Notes: generated by a model not told the origin, from the sequence alone. Shown: positions 16,093-25,845, counted from the stretch's first letter. The stretch: DNA of 64,000 bases from Streptomyces koelreuteriae (GCF_018604545.1 NZ_CP075896.1:2170001-2234000); one strand, 5' to 3'. Translations and numbers: made by a program.

Positions 16093-17738
16093 CAGAACTC
16101 CCCTGTCCGGTCGGCGATCCTGAGCCTCTCCAGCACCAGCAGGGCCACGGCGCACACCACCATCAGAATCGTCGAAAGGGCCATCGCCTGGCCGTAGTTC
16201 AGCTCCCCGGGCCGCCCCAGCAGCCGCGCCACGGCCACCGGCAGCGTCGGGTTGTCGGGCCGCGCGATGAACACCGTCGCGCCGAACTCCCCGAGCGACA
16301 CCGCGAAGGCGAACCCGGCGGCGATCAGCAGCGCCCGCCGCACCATCGGCAGGTCCACCTCCCGCCACACCCGCCAGGGCGAGGCCCCCAGCACCGAGGC
16401 CGCCTCCCGCAACCGCACGTCCACCGCCCGCAGCACTGGCAGCATGGTCCGCACGACGAACGGCACCCCGACCAGCGCCTGCGCGAGCGGCACCAGGATC
16501 CACGAGGCCCTCAGGTCCAGCGGCGGCTCGTCGAGGGTGATCAGGAACCCGAAGCCGACGGTCACCGCGGACACCCCGAGCGGCAGCATCAGCAGCGCGT
16601 CAAACCCGCGCACGAACCGCCCGGCGTCCCGGCGGGTGAGCGCGACGGCGGCGAGGCCGCCGATCACCACCGCGATGACCGTGGCGGCCAGGGCGTACTC
16701 CAGCGAGTTGCGGATCGCCTCGATCGGCGCCACCAGGAAGATCCCGCCGTCCTCCCTGGTCAGCGCGCGGTAGTAGCCGAAGCCCGGCGCGTCCAGGGAC
16801 CGCTGGACCAGTACGGCGAGCGGCAGCAGAAGCAGCACGACGACCGTGAGCAGCACCCCGCCCAGCAGCGCCCACTGCCCGGCGCCGCGTGGCCGGCGCG
16901 CGGTCACCGACGCGTCCACCAGCCGCAGCGCCGTCTCCCGCCGCCGTACGGTCCAGGCGTGCAGGACGAGGATCGCGCCCACGGCGACGAACTGGATCAG
17001 TGTCAGCACGGCCGCCGTGGACAGGTCGAAGATCTCCGACGTCTGCCGGTAGATCTCCACCTCCAGGGTCGAGAAGGTGGGCCCGCCGAGGATCTGGACG
17101 ACACCGAAGGAGGTGAAGGTGAACAGGAAGACCATGAGCGCGGCGGCGGCCACGGCCGGGGCGAGGGCCGGGAGGGTCACCTGCCGCCATGCCTTCAGCG
17201 GGGACGCCCCGAGCATCCGCGCTGCCTCCTCCTGCCGCGGGTCCAGCTGCGCCCAGAGCCCGCCGACGGTCCGAACGACGACCGCGTAGTTGAAGAAGAC
17301 GTGCGCAAGCAGGATCGCCCACACGGTGGTGTCCAGGCGTACGCCCCACAGCTCGTCGAGCAGCCCGCCCCGCCCGACCAGCGCCAGGAACGCCGTACCG
17401 ACGACGACCGTGGGCAGCACGAACGGGACGGTCACGGCCGCCCGCAGCACCTGCTTGCCCCGGAAGTCGAAGCGCGCGAAGACATACGCGCCCGGGAGCG
17501 CGATCAGCAGCGTGAGCGCGGTGGAGACGAGCGCCTGCCAGGTGGTGAACCACAGGACGTGCCGGACGTCGGACTGCGCCAGCACCTCCCCGATCCGCCC
17601 GAACTGCCAGGCGCCGTCGATCTTCAGCCCGCGCGCGACGATCGCGGCGACGGGGTAGGCGAAGAACGCCGCGAAGAACGCGACGGGCAGGGCGATGAGC
17701 CCGAACCGCGCCGCCGCGCCCCTCGTCCGGCCGGTCAC
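16092..17738 (-). CDS. Thiamine ABC transporter permease, fused double-domain (ThiP-like)
   Basis: The protein of about 548 residues has two fused binding-protein-dependent permease domains. Each carries the EAA-type loop: EEAARMLGASPLKAWRQVTLPALAP (about 190-215) and REAASVLGASPWRVWREVDLPMV near the C-terminus. About 12 membrane spans are visible. Fused layout is typical of ThiP/FbpB. The GTG at 17738 overlaps the binding-protein stop (GTGA), favouring coupled translation; GTGs at 17759 and 17771 are alternatives. It moves substrate delivered by the lipoprotein encoded just upstream. Confidence 0.85.
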   Translation of the reverse strand: MTGRTRGAAARFGLIALPVAFFAAFFAYPVAAIVARGLKIDGAWQFGRIGEVLAQSDVRHVLWFTTWQALVSTALTLLIALPGAYVFARFDFRGKQVLRAAVTVPFVLPTVVVGTAFLALVGRGGLLDELWGVRLDTTVWAILLAHVFFNYAVVVRTVGGLWAQLDPRQEEAARMLGASPLKAWRQVTLPALAPAVAAAALMVFLFTFTSFGVVQILGGPTFSTLEVEIYRQTSEIFDLSTAAVLTLIQFVAVGAILVLHAWTVRRRETALRLVDASVTARRPRGAGQWALLGGVLLTVVVLLLLPLAVLVQRSLDAPGFGYYRALTREDGGIFLVAPIEAIRNSLEYALAATVIAVVIGGLAAVALTRRDAGRFVRGFDALLMLPLGVSAVTVGFGFLITLDEPPLDLRASWILVPLAQALVGVPFVVRTMLPVLRAVDVRLREAASVLGASPWRVWREVDLPMVRRALLIAAGFAFAVSLGEFGATVFIARPDNPTLPVAVARLLGRPGELNYGQAMALSTILMVVCAVALLVLERLRIADRTGEF

Positions 17739-18820
17739 TTCAGTACGAGTGAGGTCCACGACTTGACCCACTGGTCACGGTGGTCGGCGATCTTCGCCGG
17801 GTCCAGGGTCTCGGGGTCCTTGGCCTGCGGCCCGAACTTCACGAACTCCGGCGGCACCTGGGCGCCCTCGCGCACCGGGTACACGAACATGTTGAGCGGC
17901 ATGTCCTCCTGGAACTTCTTGCTGAGCAGGAAGTCGAGGAACGCCTTGCCGCCCTTGGTGTTCTTGGCGTTGCTCAGCAGCCCGGCGTACTCGACCTGCC
18001 GGAAGCAGGTGCCCTCGGCGACCCCGGTCGGTGCCGCATCCGGCTTGGGGTCGGCGAAGATGACCTCGGCGGGCGGCGAGGAGGCGTACGACACGACGAG
18101 CGGCCTCTCGCCCTTGGCCTTCTTGCCGCCGGCCGAGCCGGAGAACTCCTCGTTGTAGGCCTGCTCCCAGCCGTCGACGACCTTCACGCCATTGGCCTTG
18201 AGCTTCTTCCAGTAGCTCTCCCACCCGTCGTCGCCGTACTTCGCGGCGGTGCCGAGCAGGAACCCGAGGCCGGGCGAGGAGGCGGAGGCGTTCTCGGTGA
18301 CGAGCAGGTTCTTGTACTGCGGCTCGACCAGGTCGTCGAAGCTCTTCGGCGGCTCCAGCTTGTGGTCGGCGAAGTACTTCTTGTCGTAGTTGACGCAGAT
18401 GTCGCCGGTGTCGACGGGCGTGACCCGGTGCTGGTCCCGGTCGGCCCGGTACTCGGCCTTGATCTGCTCGGAGCCCTTCGCCTCGTACGGCTGGAACAGG
18501 CCGTTGTCGAGGGCGCGGGACAGCAGGGTGTTGTCGACGCCGAAGAAGACGTCGCCCTGCGGGTTGTCCTTGGTGAGGATCGCCTTGTTCACGGCCTGCC
18601 CGGCGTCGCCGTCCTTCAGGACATTCACCTTGTAGCCGGACTGCTTCTCGAAGGCGGCGATGACGCCCTTGGACGCGGCCCACGAGTCATGGCTGACGAG
18701 GGTCACGGTCTTGGAGTCGCCGGACCCCTGGCCGCCATCGGACGACCCGCAGGCGGCGAGCGTGCCGACCATGCCGAGCCCGACGACCACAGCCGTCAGC
18801 CGCTTGCTCTTGTTGCTCAC
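17735..18820 (-). CDS. Thiamine ABC transporter substrate-binding lipoprotein
   Basis: The protein has 361 residues. It has a lipoprotein signal with lipobox LAAC (Cys about 24), then a ThiB/type 2 periplasmic-binding fold. Recognisable segments are KTVTLVSHDSWAASKGVI, GDVFFGVDNTLLSRALD, TGDICVNYDKKYF and RPLVVSYASSPPAEV. The last is typical of ThiB-type thiamine binders. AGGAGG lies seven bases before the GTG start. The gene lies directly behind a TPP riboswitch, so expression should fall when thiamine pyrophosphate is plentiful. It heads the operon with permease and ATPase genes. Confidence 0.88.
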   Translation of the reverse strand: MSNKSKRLTAVVVGLGMVGTLAACGSSDGGQGSGDSKTVTLVSHDSWAASKGVIAAFEKQSGYKVNVLKDGDAGQAVNKAILTKDNPQGDVFFGVDNTLLSRALDNGLFQPYEAKGSEQIKAEYRADRDQHRVTPVDTGDICVNYDKKYFADHKLEPPKSFDDLVEPQYKNLLVTENASASSPGLGFLLGTAAKYGDDGWESYWKKLKANGVKVVDGWEQAYNEEFSGSAGGKKAKGERPLVVSYASSPPAEVIFADPKPDAAPTGVAEGTCFRQVEYAGLLSNAKNTKGGKAFLDFLLSKKFQEDMPLNMFVYPVREGAQVPPEFVKFGPQAKDPETLDPAKIADHRDQWVKSWTSLVLK

Positions 18821-18853
18821 TGGATTCCTCCTGGATGACCAGGAGAAGACGCG

Positions 18854-18889
18854 GCCCCGCCCGGGAACTCAGGGGATCCCGGGCAGGGC
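18854..18889 (-). terminator. Hairpin in riboswitch expression platform
   Basis: A 13-bp stem (18854-18866 with 18877-18889, one G-U pair) lies between the TPP aptamer and the thiamine-binding-protein start. Read on the minus strand it is followed by a pyrimidine-rich stretch. It may be the ligand-controlled intrinsic terminator. Confidence 0.6.
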
Positions 18890-18908
18890 GCAACAGCTCG
18901 AGTGATGA

Positions 18909-18998
18909 CCGATCTCCCTACCCAGAATGACCTGGGCCAGGTTCGGAGGGTCTGCGGCCGTGTGCCGCACTCTCAGCGCTGTGGCGCTCCCCTGTCGG
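18909..18998 (-). promoter_or_regulatory. TPP riboswitch (THI element)
   Basis: Read on the minus strand the segment has the conserved TPP aptamer parts in order: GGGGAGCGCC, the pyrimidine-sensing GCTGAGAGTG, then ACCCTCCGAACCTGG and finally CTGGGTAGGGAGA. The outer helix is closed by CCGA/TCGG. It controls the downstream binding protein, permease and ATPase genes and is the main evidence that the transporter carries thiamine. Confidence 0.95.
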
Positions 18999-19042
18999 AA
19001 TATGCAGGTGTCGGATATGCAGATGTTCTTACGCCGGTCAGA

Positions 19043-20149
19043 CTACCGTTCGGTGGCCGCGAGCTGACCACACGCCCCGTCGATCTCCTGTCCACGGGTG
19101 TCCCGGATCGTCACCGGCACACCATGGGCGGCGATGGCCTCCACGAACGCCTTCTCGTCCTCGGGCCGCGAGGCCGTCCACTTCGACCCGGGCGTCGGGT
19201 TCAGCGGGATGAGATTGACGTGCACGGGCTTGCCCTTGAGCAGCCGCCCGAGCCGGTCACCGCGCCAGGCCTGGTCGTTGATGTCCCGGATCAGCGCGTA
19301 CTCGATGGACAGCCGCCGCCCGGACTTGGCGCTGTACTCGAATCCGGCGTCCAGCACCTCCCGGACCTTCCACCGCGTGTTCACGGGGACGAGGGTGTCG
19401 CGCAGCTCGTCGTCGGGCGCGTGCAGCGAGATGGCCAGCCGGCACTTGAAGCCCTCGTCGGCGAACCGGTGAATCGCCGGGACGAGACCGACCGTCGAGA
19501 CGGTGATCCCGCGCTGCGAGAGCCCCAGCCCGTCGGGCTCGGGGTCGGTGAGCCGGCGGATGGACCCGATGACCCGGTTGTAGTTGGCGAGCGGCTCGCC
19601 CATGCCCATGAACACGATGTTGCTGAGCCGCGCCGGACCGCCGGGGACCTCCCCGTCCCGCAGCGCCCGCATGCCGTCGACGATCTGGTGCACGATCTCG
19701 GCGGTGGACAGATTCCGGTCCAGACCCGCCTGCCCGGTCGCACAGAACGGGCAGTTCATCCCGCACCCCGCCTGCGAGCTGATGCACATGGTCACCCGGT
19801 CCGGGTACCGCATCAGCACGGACTCGACGAGCGTCCCGTCGAACAGCCGCCACAGCGTCTTGCGCGTGGTGCCCTGGTCGGTCGACAGATGCCGCACGAC
19901 GCTCATCAGCTCGGGCAGCAGCGCCTCCTGCAGCTTCCCCCGGGCACCGGCCGGAATATCGGTCCACTGCTCCGGATCGTGCGCGTACCGCGCGAAGTAG
20001 TGCTGCGAGAGCTGCTTGGCACGAAACGGCTTCTCCCCGACAGCCGCAACGGCCTCCTTGCGCTCGGCAGGAGTGAGATCAGCGAGATGCCGCGGCGGCT
20101 TCTTGGCTCCGCGGGGGGCGACGAATGTGAGTTCTCCGGGCTTAGGCAT
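19043..20149 (-). CDS. rlmN: 23S rRNA/tRNA adenine-C2 methyltransferase (radical SAM)
   Basis: The protein has 368 residues. It carries the radical SAM cluster motif in [19 protein letters not shown] (CxxxCxxC), with the family's invariant methylated Cys near the C-terminus (GACGQLAA). The N-terminal segment [30 protein letters not shown] is the accessory domain for RNA binding. It methylates C2 of A2503 in 23S rRNA and A37 of some tRNAs. It is a single gene 222 bp upstream of the thiamine operon leader on the same strand. Close relative Cfr would confer antibiotic resistance; the sequence context and length favour housekeeping RlmN. Confidence 0.95.
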   Translation of the reverse strand: MPKPGELTFVAPRGAKKPPRHLADLTPAERKEAVAAVGEKPFRAKQLSQHYFARYAHDPEQWTDIPAGARGKLQEALLPELMSVVRHLSTDQGTTRKTLWRLFDGTLVESVLMRYPDRVTMCISSQAGCGMNCPFCATGQAGLDRNLSTAEIVHQIVDGMRALRDGEVPGGPARLSNIVFMGMGEPLANYNRVIGSIRRLTDPEPDGLGLSQRGITVSTVGLVPAIHRFADEGFKCRLAISLHAPDDELRDTLVPVNTRWKVREVLDAGFEYSAKSGRRLSIEYALIRDINDQAWRGDRLGRLLKGKPVHVNLIPLNPTPGSKWTASRPEDEKAFVEAIAAHGVPVTIRDTRGQEIDGACGQLAATER

Positions 20150-20227
20150 GGCTCAACCAGTGTCGCAGATCGCCGACGGTGGCCCGTGCCCCGCCCGCTC
20201 CACCCGCGACACCGGTGGGAATACGCC

Positions 20228-20677
20228 CTACGCGCCCGCGTGCTCCAGCCGGTCCTTGAGGAGTTGCTCGTTGCGTGGGAGTTCCTTGCGGACCTGGGGG
20301 CGCATGACGAGCGGGACCAGGACCTTGCCGACGCCGTGACTCTCGAAGTCGATCTCGATCGTCACATGGGAGCGCTGTCCCTCGTCGAACGGCTCGACCT
20401 CGCCGTGCACCCGGGCCCGGACGGGGCCGTCGACACCGCGCATGCCCCAGGTGTGGGGCGGGTCGTACTCGACGACCTCCATGGTCATCGGCATCACGCG
20501 GCGGCCGACGTGCCGGGTGACCCGGAACCGGGAGCCGATGCCGAAGGGCCCCTCGTCGAGGCGTTCCGCGGACACGGCGCTCAGCTGCCACTCCGGGATC
20601 CGCGGGGTGTCCATGACGTAGTCGTAGACGTCCTCCGGACGCCGGTCGACATCGATGCTCTGTCGAATGATGGCCAT
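20228..20677 (-). CDS. SRPBCC (START/polyketide cyclase-like) family protein
   Basis: The 149-residue protein has the START-like layout: an initial strand IIRQSIDVDRRPEDVYDYVMD, then IPEWQLSAVSAERLDEGPFGIGSRFRVTRHVGRR, and a C-terminal helix LVMRPQVRKELPRNEQLLKDRLEHAG. Such proteins bind hydrophobic ligands in a cavity. No catalytic residue can be named. A GGGGG tract lies just before the ATG at 20677. It sits between rlmN and cdsA, separated from cdsA by a hairpin. Function unknown. Confidence 0.75.
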   Translation of the reverse strand: MAIIRQSIDVDRRPEDVYDYVMDTPRIPEWQLSAVSAERLDEGPFGIGSRFRVTRHVGRRVMPMTMEVVEYDPPHTWGMRGVDGPVRARVHGEVEPFDEGQRSHVTIEIDFESHGVGKVLVPLVMRPQVRKELPRNEQLLKDRLEHAGA

Positions 20678-20770
20678 GATGACCCCCTTTGCGACGTACA
20701 CCTGAATCGTCCCACTCGGCGACCACCCGTGCCTCCCCGGAACGGCCCCCGAACGGCCCCGGAAACGACA

Positions 20771-20802
20771 GTGAGCTCCCGCCCACAAGGACGGGAGCTC
20801 AC
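20771..20802 (-). terminator. Terminator after cdsA
   Basis: Perfect 11-bp stem (GTGAGCTCCCG / CGGGAGCTCAC) with a 10-base loop, placed 15 bp past the cdsA stop codon. Confidence 0.75.
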
Positions 20803-20816
20803 CGGACGAGGTCCGT

Positions 20817-21962
20817 TCAGCCGGACCCCACGAAGAGCACGAGCAGCAGCCACACCACCGGAGCCGTGGGCAGCAGAGAGTCCAGCCGGTCCATGATGCC
20901 ACCGTGACCGGGCAGCAGCGTGCCCATGTCCTTGATGCCGAGGTCCCGCTTGATCATGGACTCGCCGAGGTCGCCGAGCGTGGCGCTGACCGCGACCGCC
21001 AGGCCGAGCACCAGGCCCTGCCACCAGGCGCCGTCGTCGATGAGGAACTCCATGCACAGCGCGCCCACGACCATGGCGAAGGCGACCGCGCCGAGCAAGC
21101 CCTCGCGGGTCTTGCCGGGGCTGATGCGCGGGGCGAGCTTGGTCCGGCCGAAGCGCCAGCCGACGGCGTAGGCACCGGTGTCGCTGACGACCGTGAGCAG
21201 CAGGAAGGTGAGCACCCGCTGCGGCCCGTCGTCGGCGGTCAGCATCATCGCGACGAAGGTCGCCAGGAACGGCACGTAGAACGCCGCGAAGACGCCCGCG
21301 GTGACATCCCTGAGGTAGCCCTCGGGCGGTTCCGTCATACGCCAGACGAGCACGGCCAGCGCGGTGAGCGCCATGGCGACCCAGGCGCCCTCGGCGCCCC
21401 GGACGTACCCGGAGACGACCATCGCGGCACCGCCGAGCGCGAGCGGAACGAGCGGCGCCCGGATGCCCTTGCGCTCGTCCAGCCGCTTCGTCAGCTCCCA
21501 CAGACCGACCACGACGGCGACCGCGACGACGCCGACGAACACGGCCTTGACGACGAACAGCGAGGCGACGATCACCGCGCCGAGCCCGACCCCGACTCCT
21601 ATCGCGGCACTCAGGTCGCGGCCCGCGCTCTTCTTCTGCGGCTTGGGTGCCGGCTGCGAGGCGTCGGGCATGGGTTCCGGATTCGTCTCGTTTCGGACCG
21701 GGGGGCCGCTCGGCCGAGCAGCCCTCCGGTCGTCATCCTGGTTTTCACCGTGGTCGGCTACGTCGGGCACGATGGGCATGGGGCGAGTCTGAGGCGCTTC
21801 ATACGCATCGTATGCGGGGCCCGCCGGAGCGGCCCCTTGGACGTGCCCATGGCCAGGACTCTGGACGTGGCCCGGGCTCTGGACGTGCCCGTGGCCATGC
21901 CCTTGGTCGGTGGGCCCCCAGTACCCGGCCTGTGGCGGCGCCCCCCAGGAAGAGTCGTTCAT
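20817..21962 (-). CDS. cdsA: Phosphatidate cytidylyltransferase with long repeat-rich N-terminal extension
   Basis: The protein has 381 residues. The C-terminal half has the CDP-alcohol synthase signature: VVSDTGAYAVGWRFGRTKLAPRISPGKTREGLLGA and DLGESMIKRDLGIKDMGTLLPGHGGIMDRLDSLL. About six membrane spans are present. It makes CDP-diacylglycerol from phosphatidate for phospholipid synthesis. The first ~115 residues are not part of the enzyme. They start with a His/Gly/Gln-rich repeat (GHVQSPGHVQSPGHGHVQ) and continue as a polar disordered tail on the cytoplasmic side. The ATG overlaps the frr stop (ATGA), so it is coupled to frr. Confidence 0.93.
   Translation of the reverse strand: MNDSSWGAPPQAGYWGPTDQGHGHGHVQSPGHVQSPGHGHVQGAAPAGPAYDAYEAPQTRPMPIVPDVADHGENQDDDRRAARPSGPPVRNETNPEPMPDASQPAPKPQKKSAGRDLSAAIGVGVGLGAVIVASLFVVKAVFVGVVAVAVVVGLWELTKRLDERKGIRAPLVPLALGGAAMVVSGYVRGAEGAWVAMALTALAVLVWRMTEPPEGYLRDVTAGVFAAFYVPFLATFVAMMLTADDGPQRVLTFLLLTVVSDTGAYAVGWRFGRTKLAPRISPGKTREGLLGAVAFAMVVGALCMEFLIDDGAWWQGLVLGLAVAVSATLGDLGESMIKRDLGIKDMGTLLPGHGGIMDRLDSLLPTAPVVWLLLVLFVGSG
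21838..21911 (-). repeat. Short tandem repeats within cdsA 5' end
   Basis: The DNA repeats units around GGACGTG(C/G)CC and CCATGGCC-like blocks, encoding the GHVQSPGH units of the CdsA N-terminus. Such slippage-prone repeats could vary in number among strains. Confidence 0.6.
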
Positions 21963-22519
21963 CAGACCTCGAGCAGCTCCGCTTCCTTGTGCTTCAGGAG
22001 CTCGTCCACCTGCGCGACGTACTTCGCGGTGGTGTCGTCGAGCTCCTTCTCCGCACGGCGGCCCTCGTCCTCGCCGACCTCGCCGTCCTTGATCAGCTTG
22101 TCGATGGCCTCCTTGGCCTTGCGGCGCACGGAGCGAATCGAGATCTTCGCGTCCTCGCCCTTGCCCTTGGCGACCTTGATGTACTCGCGGCGGCGCTCCT
22201 CGGTCAGCTCGGGGAACACCACTCGGATGATGTTGCCGTCGTTGCTCGGGTTGACGCCCAGGTCGGAGTCACGGATCGCCTGCTCGATGTTGCGCAGGGC
22301 CGTCTTGTCGAACGGGGTCACTACCGCCATGCGCGGCTCCGGCACGGAGAACGAAGCCAGCTGGTTGATCGGCGTCGGCGCGCCGTAGTAGTCGGCCACG
22401 ATCTTGTTGAACATCGCCGGGTGCGCACGGCCGGTGCGGATCGCGGCGAAGTCCTCCTTGGCGACCACGACGGCCTTCTCCATCTTCTCCTCGGCCTCGA
22501 GGAGGGTCTCTTCGATCAC
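21962..22519 (-). CDS. frr: Ribosome recycling factor
   Basis: The 185-residue protein has the exact family length and motifs: [58 protein letters not shown] and the closing coiled helix. With EF-G it splits post-termination ribosomes. The GTG at 22519 was chosen because AGGAG lies six bases upstream; the longer open frame is not conserved. It follows pyrH after a hairpin and is coupled to cdsA. Confidence 0.96.
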   Translation of the reverse strand: MIEETLLEAEEKMEKAVVVAKEDFAAIRTGRAHPAMFNKIVADYYGAPTPINQLASFSVPEPRMAVVTPFDKTALRNIEQAIRDSDLGVNPSNDGNIIRVVFPELTEERRREYIKVAKGKGEDAKISIRSVRRKAKEAIDKLIKDGEVGEDEGRRAEKELDDTTAKYVAQVDELLKHKEAELLEV

Positions 22520-22649
22520 CACTTGCTCCTGCGTGTCTTGAGTAGGCCCGGCTGCGGTTCCATGTGGGGCGGCGGCCGGCTGCGTCGCGTCTTCTTCCTG
22601 CACGGTTCCCGACCGGCAGGACATTGTCCATCCCCCGGCCCGGCTCCGA

Positions 22650-22670
22650 CCCGTCCGTCCCCCGGACGGG
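22650..22670 (-). terminator. Hairpin between pyrH and frr
   Basis: CCCGTCCG / CGGACGGG, 8-bp perfect stem with a 5-base loop, 13 bp beyond the pyrH stop. It may be a partial terminator. Confidence 0.55.
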
Positions 22671-22682
22671 GTGGTGCGGTCC

Positions 22683-23441
22683 TCAGTCCCGGCTGGCCGC
22701 GTCCCCCACGAGAGTGCCGATCTTCTCACCCTTGACGGCGCGACCGATGTTGCCCTCCGCCAGCAGCTCGAAGACCACGATCGGGAGCTTGTTGTCGCGG
22801 CACAGCGTGACGGCCGTGGCGTCGGCGACCTTGAGGTCGCGCGTGATGACCTCGCCGTAGCCGAGGTGATCGAACTTCACCGCGTCCGGGTTGGTCTTCG
22901 GGTCGGAGTCGTAGACCCCGTCCACGCCGTTCTTGCCCATCAGCAGCGCCTCGGCGTCGATCTCCAGGGCGCGCTGCGCGGCGGTGGTGTCGGTGGAGAA
23001 GTAGGGCATGCCCATCCCGGCGCCGAAGATCACCACACGGCCCTTCTCCAGGTGCCGTACGGCGCGCAGCGGGATGTAGGGCTCGGCGACCTGGCCCATG
23101 GTGATGGCGGTCTGCACGCGGGTCTCCACGCCGACCTTCTCCAGGAAGTCCTGGAGGGCGAGGCAGTTCATCACGGTGCCGAGCATGCCCATGTAGTCGG
23201 AGCGGGCCCGGTCCATGCCGCGCTGCTGGAGTTCGGCACCGCGGAAGAAGTTGCCGCCGCCGATGACGACCGCGACCTGCGCGCCGTCTCGTACGACCGC
23301 CGCGATCTCGCGGGCGATCTTGTGCACCACGTCGGGGTCGACGCCCAGGCCCCCGCCACCGGAGAAGGCCTCTCCGGACAGCTTCAGCAGAAACCGGCCG
23401 CGCACTTTGCCGTCGTCGCTCTTCTGGGGCTTGGTGGTCAT
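22683..23441 (-). CDS. pyrH: UMP kinase
   Basis: The 252-residue protein is a bacterial hexameric UMP kinase of the amino-acid-kinase fold. Motifs are [13 protein letters not shown] near the N-terminus, [10 protein letters not shown], the uridine site ([15 protein letters not shown]), [16 protein letters not shown] and [18 protein letters not shown]. It phosphorylates UMP to UDP with ATP and is typically activated by GTP and inhibited by UTP. ATG at 23441 was chosen over the upstream frame, which begins in a non-conserved leader. Part of the rpsB-tsf-pyrH-frr block, although a hairpin separates it from tsf. Confidence 0.96.
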   Translation of the reverse strand: MTTKPQKSDDGKVRGRFLLKLSGEAFSGGGGLGVDPDVVHKIAREIAAVVRDGAQVAVVIGGGNFFRGAELQQRGMDRARSDYMGMLGTVMNCLALQDFLEKVGVETRVQTAITMGQVAEPYIPLRAVRHLEKGRVVIFGAGMGMPYFSTDTTAAQRALEIDAEALLMGKNGVDGVYDSDPKTNPDAVKFDHLGYGEVITRDLKVADATAVTLCRDNKLPIVVFELLAEGNIGRAVKGEKIGTLVGDAASRD

Positions 23442-23476
23442 GGGGGATTCCGCCTCTTTCACGTGTTGCACATACC

Positions 23477-23532
23477 AAGAAGGCCATTGCCGGTGGGGCG
23501 TGTTTCGCATCCCATGCGGCAATGGCCTCCTT
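23477..23532 (-). terminator. Long hairpin between tsf and pyrH
   Basis: A 16-bp near-perfect stem (AAGAAGGCCATTGCCG / CGGCAATGGCCTCCTT) with a 24-base loop lies between tsf and pyrH. It probably ends or attenuates rpsB-tsf transcription ahead of the pyrH promoter. Confidence 0.6.
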
Positions 23533-23625
23533 GTCAGATCTGCTGTCGTCCGCCACCCATGTGACGGCGTACACGGACGACTGCTGCCGACCTTATCGGG
23601 GTCGGGCGTCGATCGCGGTACGGAC

Positions 23626-24462
23626 TCAGATGCCGACCTTGATGCGCGAGAAGCGCTTCAGGGTGACACCGGCCTCGTCCAGGACCTTCTGGACGGACTT
23701 CTTGTTGTCCAGCGCGTAGGGCTGGCCGAGCAGCGTGGCGTCCTTGAAGAAGCCGTTGAGGCGACCCTCGACGATCTTCGGCAGGGCGGCCTCGGGCTTG
23801 CCCTCGGCGCGGGTGGTCTCCTCGGCGACGCGGCGCTCGGACTCGACGACGTCGGCCGGCACGTCCTCCTTGGAGAGGTACTTCGGCGCGAAGGCGGCGA
23901 TGTGCTGGGCGACGCCCTTGGCGATCTCCGCGTTCGGCTTGTCCAGCTCGACGAGGACACCGATCTGCGGCGGCAGGTCGGGCATCGTGCGGTGCATGTA
24001 CGCCGTCACGTAGCCGTCACCGAACTGCGCGAAGCGGTCCAGGACGATCTTCTCGCCCAGGTTGGCGTTGGCCTCGTCGACGAATGCCTGGACGGTCTTG
24101 CCGGCCTCGATCTCGGAGGCGAGCAGGGCCTCGAGGTCGGCCGGGGAGGTCTTGGCGACGTGCTCGGCGATGGTGGTGGCCACGGCCTGGAACTTGTCAC
24201 CCTTGGCGACGAAGTCCGTCTCGCACTTCAGCTCGACGATGACACCGGAGGAGTTGTCGTCGGCGATGATCGAGACCACGGCACCGTTCTCGGCGGAACG
24301 GCCCTCGCGCTTGGCGACGCCCTTCTGGCCCTTGATGCGGAGCGCCTCGACGGCCTTCTCGACGTTGCCCTCGGCCTCGTCCAGCGCCTTCTTGCAGTCC
24401 ATCATGCCGGCGCCCGTGAGCTCACGGAGCTTCTTGACGTCGGCGGCGGTGTAGTTCGCCAT
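23626..24462 (-). CDS. tsf: Elongation factor Ts
   Basis: The 278-residue protein has the EF-Ts N-terminal domain ([27 protein letters not shown]) and the [10 protein letters not shown] motif that contacts EF-Tu. Two core repeats follow, with [16 protein letters not shown]. It catalyses GDP release from EF-Tu. It lies 178 bp after rpsB; that gap contains a strong hairpin, so the level of tsf may be lower than rpsB. Confidence 0.97.
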   Translation of the reverse strand: MANYTAADVKKLRELTGAGMMDCKKALDEAEGNVEKAVEALRIKGQKGVAKREGRSAENGAVVSIIADDNSSGVIVELKCETDFVAKGDKFQAVATTIAEHVAKTSPADLEALLASEIEAGKTVQAFVDEANANLGEKIVLDRFAQFGDGYVTAYMHRTMPDLPPQIGVLVELDKPNAEIAKGVAQHIAAFAPKYLSKEDVPADVVESERRVAEETTRAEGKPEAALPKIVEGRLNGFFKDATLLGQPYALDNKKSVQKVLDEAGVTLKRFSRIKVGI

Positions 24463-24562
24463 GAGTCTGTGAATCTTTCTCGAAGTCTGGAAGATCGAAG
24501 ATCTGCGGATGCGCCCCCCATGGAGCAGGAGGGCGCTGTCTTTCCGCTGACCTACGGGTGAA

Positions 24563-24622
24563 CGGCGGGAGCGGACTTCAACCGCGCCGAAGACGCTACT
24601 GGTTGCGGTCCCGCTCCCGCCG
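24563..24622 (-). terminator. Hairpin between rpsB and tsf
   Basis: A 12-bp perfect stem (CGGCGGGAGCGG / CCGCTCCCGCCG), with inner CAACC/GGTTG pairing, lies just after the rpsB stop. It could act as an attenuator setting the rpsB to tsf ratio. Confidence 0.6.
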
Positions 24623-24640
24623 TCACCTCGGACTGACGGG

Positions 24641-25573
24641 TCAGGCCTGCTCGGCCTCGGCGGCCTTCTCGCCCTCGGCCGGCTTCTCGGCCTCGGCGGC
24701 GGGGGCGGCCTCGGCAGCCGGAGCGGCGTCAGCGGCCGGAGCAGCCTCAGCCTCGGCGGCCGGAGCGGCCTCGGCGGCGGGGGCAGCCTCGTCGGCCTTC
24801 TTCTCGCCCTCGAGCAGGTCGCGCTCCCACTCGGCCAGCGGCTCGCCCGCGGCCTTCTCGCCCTTGTCGCCGGTGGCGACGCCGGAGCGGGCGATGAGAC
24901 CCTCGGCGACGGCGTCGGCGATGACGCGGGTGAGCAGGGTGACGGAGCGGATCGCGTCGTCGTTGCCCGGGATCTTGTAGTCGACCTCGTCGGGGTCGCA
25001 GTTGGTGTCGAGGATCGCGACGACCGGGATGTTCAGCTTCCGGGCCTCACCAACGGCGATGTGCTCCTTCTTGGTGTCCACGATCCAGACGGCGCTGGGC
25101 ACCTTCTGCATCTCGCGGATACCACCGAGGGTCTTCTCCAGCTTGGCCTTCTCGCGCGAGAGCACGAGAAGCTCCTTCTTGGTGAGACCGGACGCGGCGA
25201 CGTCCTCGAAGTCGATCTGCTCGAGCTCCTTGAGGCGCTGCAGACGCTTGTAGACGGTCGAGAAGTTGGTGAGCATGCCGCCCAGCCAGCGCTGGTTGAC
25301 GAAGGGCATGCCGACGCGGGTGGCCTGCTCGGCGATGGCCTCCTGCGCCTGCTTCTTCGTGCCGACGAACATGACCGTGCCGCCGTGGGCGACGGTCTCC
25401 TTGACGAACTCGAAGGCGCGGTCGATGTACGACAGCGACTGGAGCAGGTCGATGATGTAGATGCCGTTGCGCTCCGTGAAGATGAAGCGCTTCATCTTCG
25501 GGTTCCAACGACGGGTCTGGTGACCGAAGTGGACGCCGCTTTCCAGCAGCTCCCGCATCGTGACGACGGCCAT
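24641..25573 (-). CDS. rpsB: 30S ribosomal protein S2 with Ala/Glu-rich tail
   Basis: The protein has 310 residues. It begins [27 protein letters not shown] and contains [12 protein letters not shown] and [13 protein letters not shown], all typical of S2. The conserved body ends near residue 240. A tail of about 70 residues follows, built from AAPAAEA-type repeats with many Glu and Lys. Such tails are common in Actinobacteria and are likely disordered. The upstream ~200 bp hold the leader and promoter; no clear -10 was picked. Confidence 0.97.
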   Translation of the reverse strand: MAVVTMRELLESGVHFGHQTRRWNPKMKRFIFTERNGIYIIDLLQSLSYIDRAFEFVKETVAHGGTVMFVGTKKQAQEAIAEQATRVGMPFVNQRWLGGMLTNFSTVYKRLQRLKELEQIDFEDVAASGLTKKELLVLSREKAKLEKTLGGIREMQKVPSAVWIVDTKKEHIAVGEARKLNIPVVAILDTNCDPDEVDYKIPGNDDAIRSVTLLTRVIADAVAEGLIARSGVATGDKGEKAAGEPLAEWERDLLEGEKKADEAAPAAEAAPAAEAEAAPAADAAPAAEAAPAAEAEKPAEGEKAAEAEQA

Positions 25574-25845
25574 GGCCGTATCTCCTTGAATTTCTCGGTT
25601 GTGCCGCGGATGCCGGACGGCTTCCGCGCCTGACGCCCACTGCGCGCCGTTCCACGAGGGACCGAGGGGCGCTGATACAGCCCGTTGCCGGGGTGCGTAT
25701 CGGGGCGTGCGAAGTCGACCCGGTGACCCGGGTCGCCACCAGAAGTGTACGGGACCCGCGGGGTGCCGGGTGACGCCGTTGTCCACAGCCGGGCAGCGGT
25801 CCACAGCCACGCACGGTGATCGCGGTGGTGCGGGACGCTCTGCGC

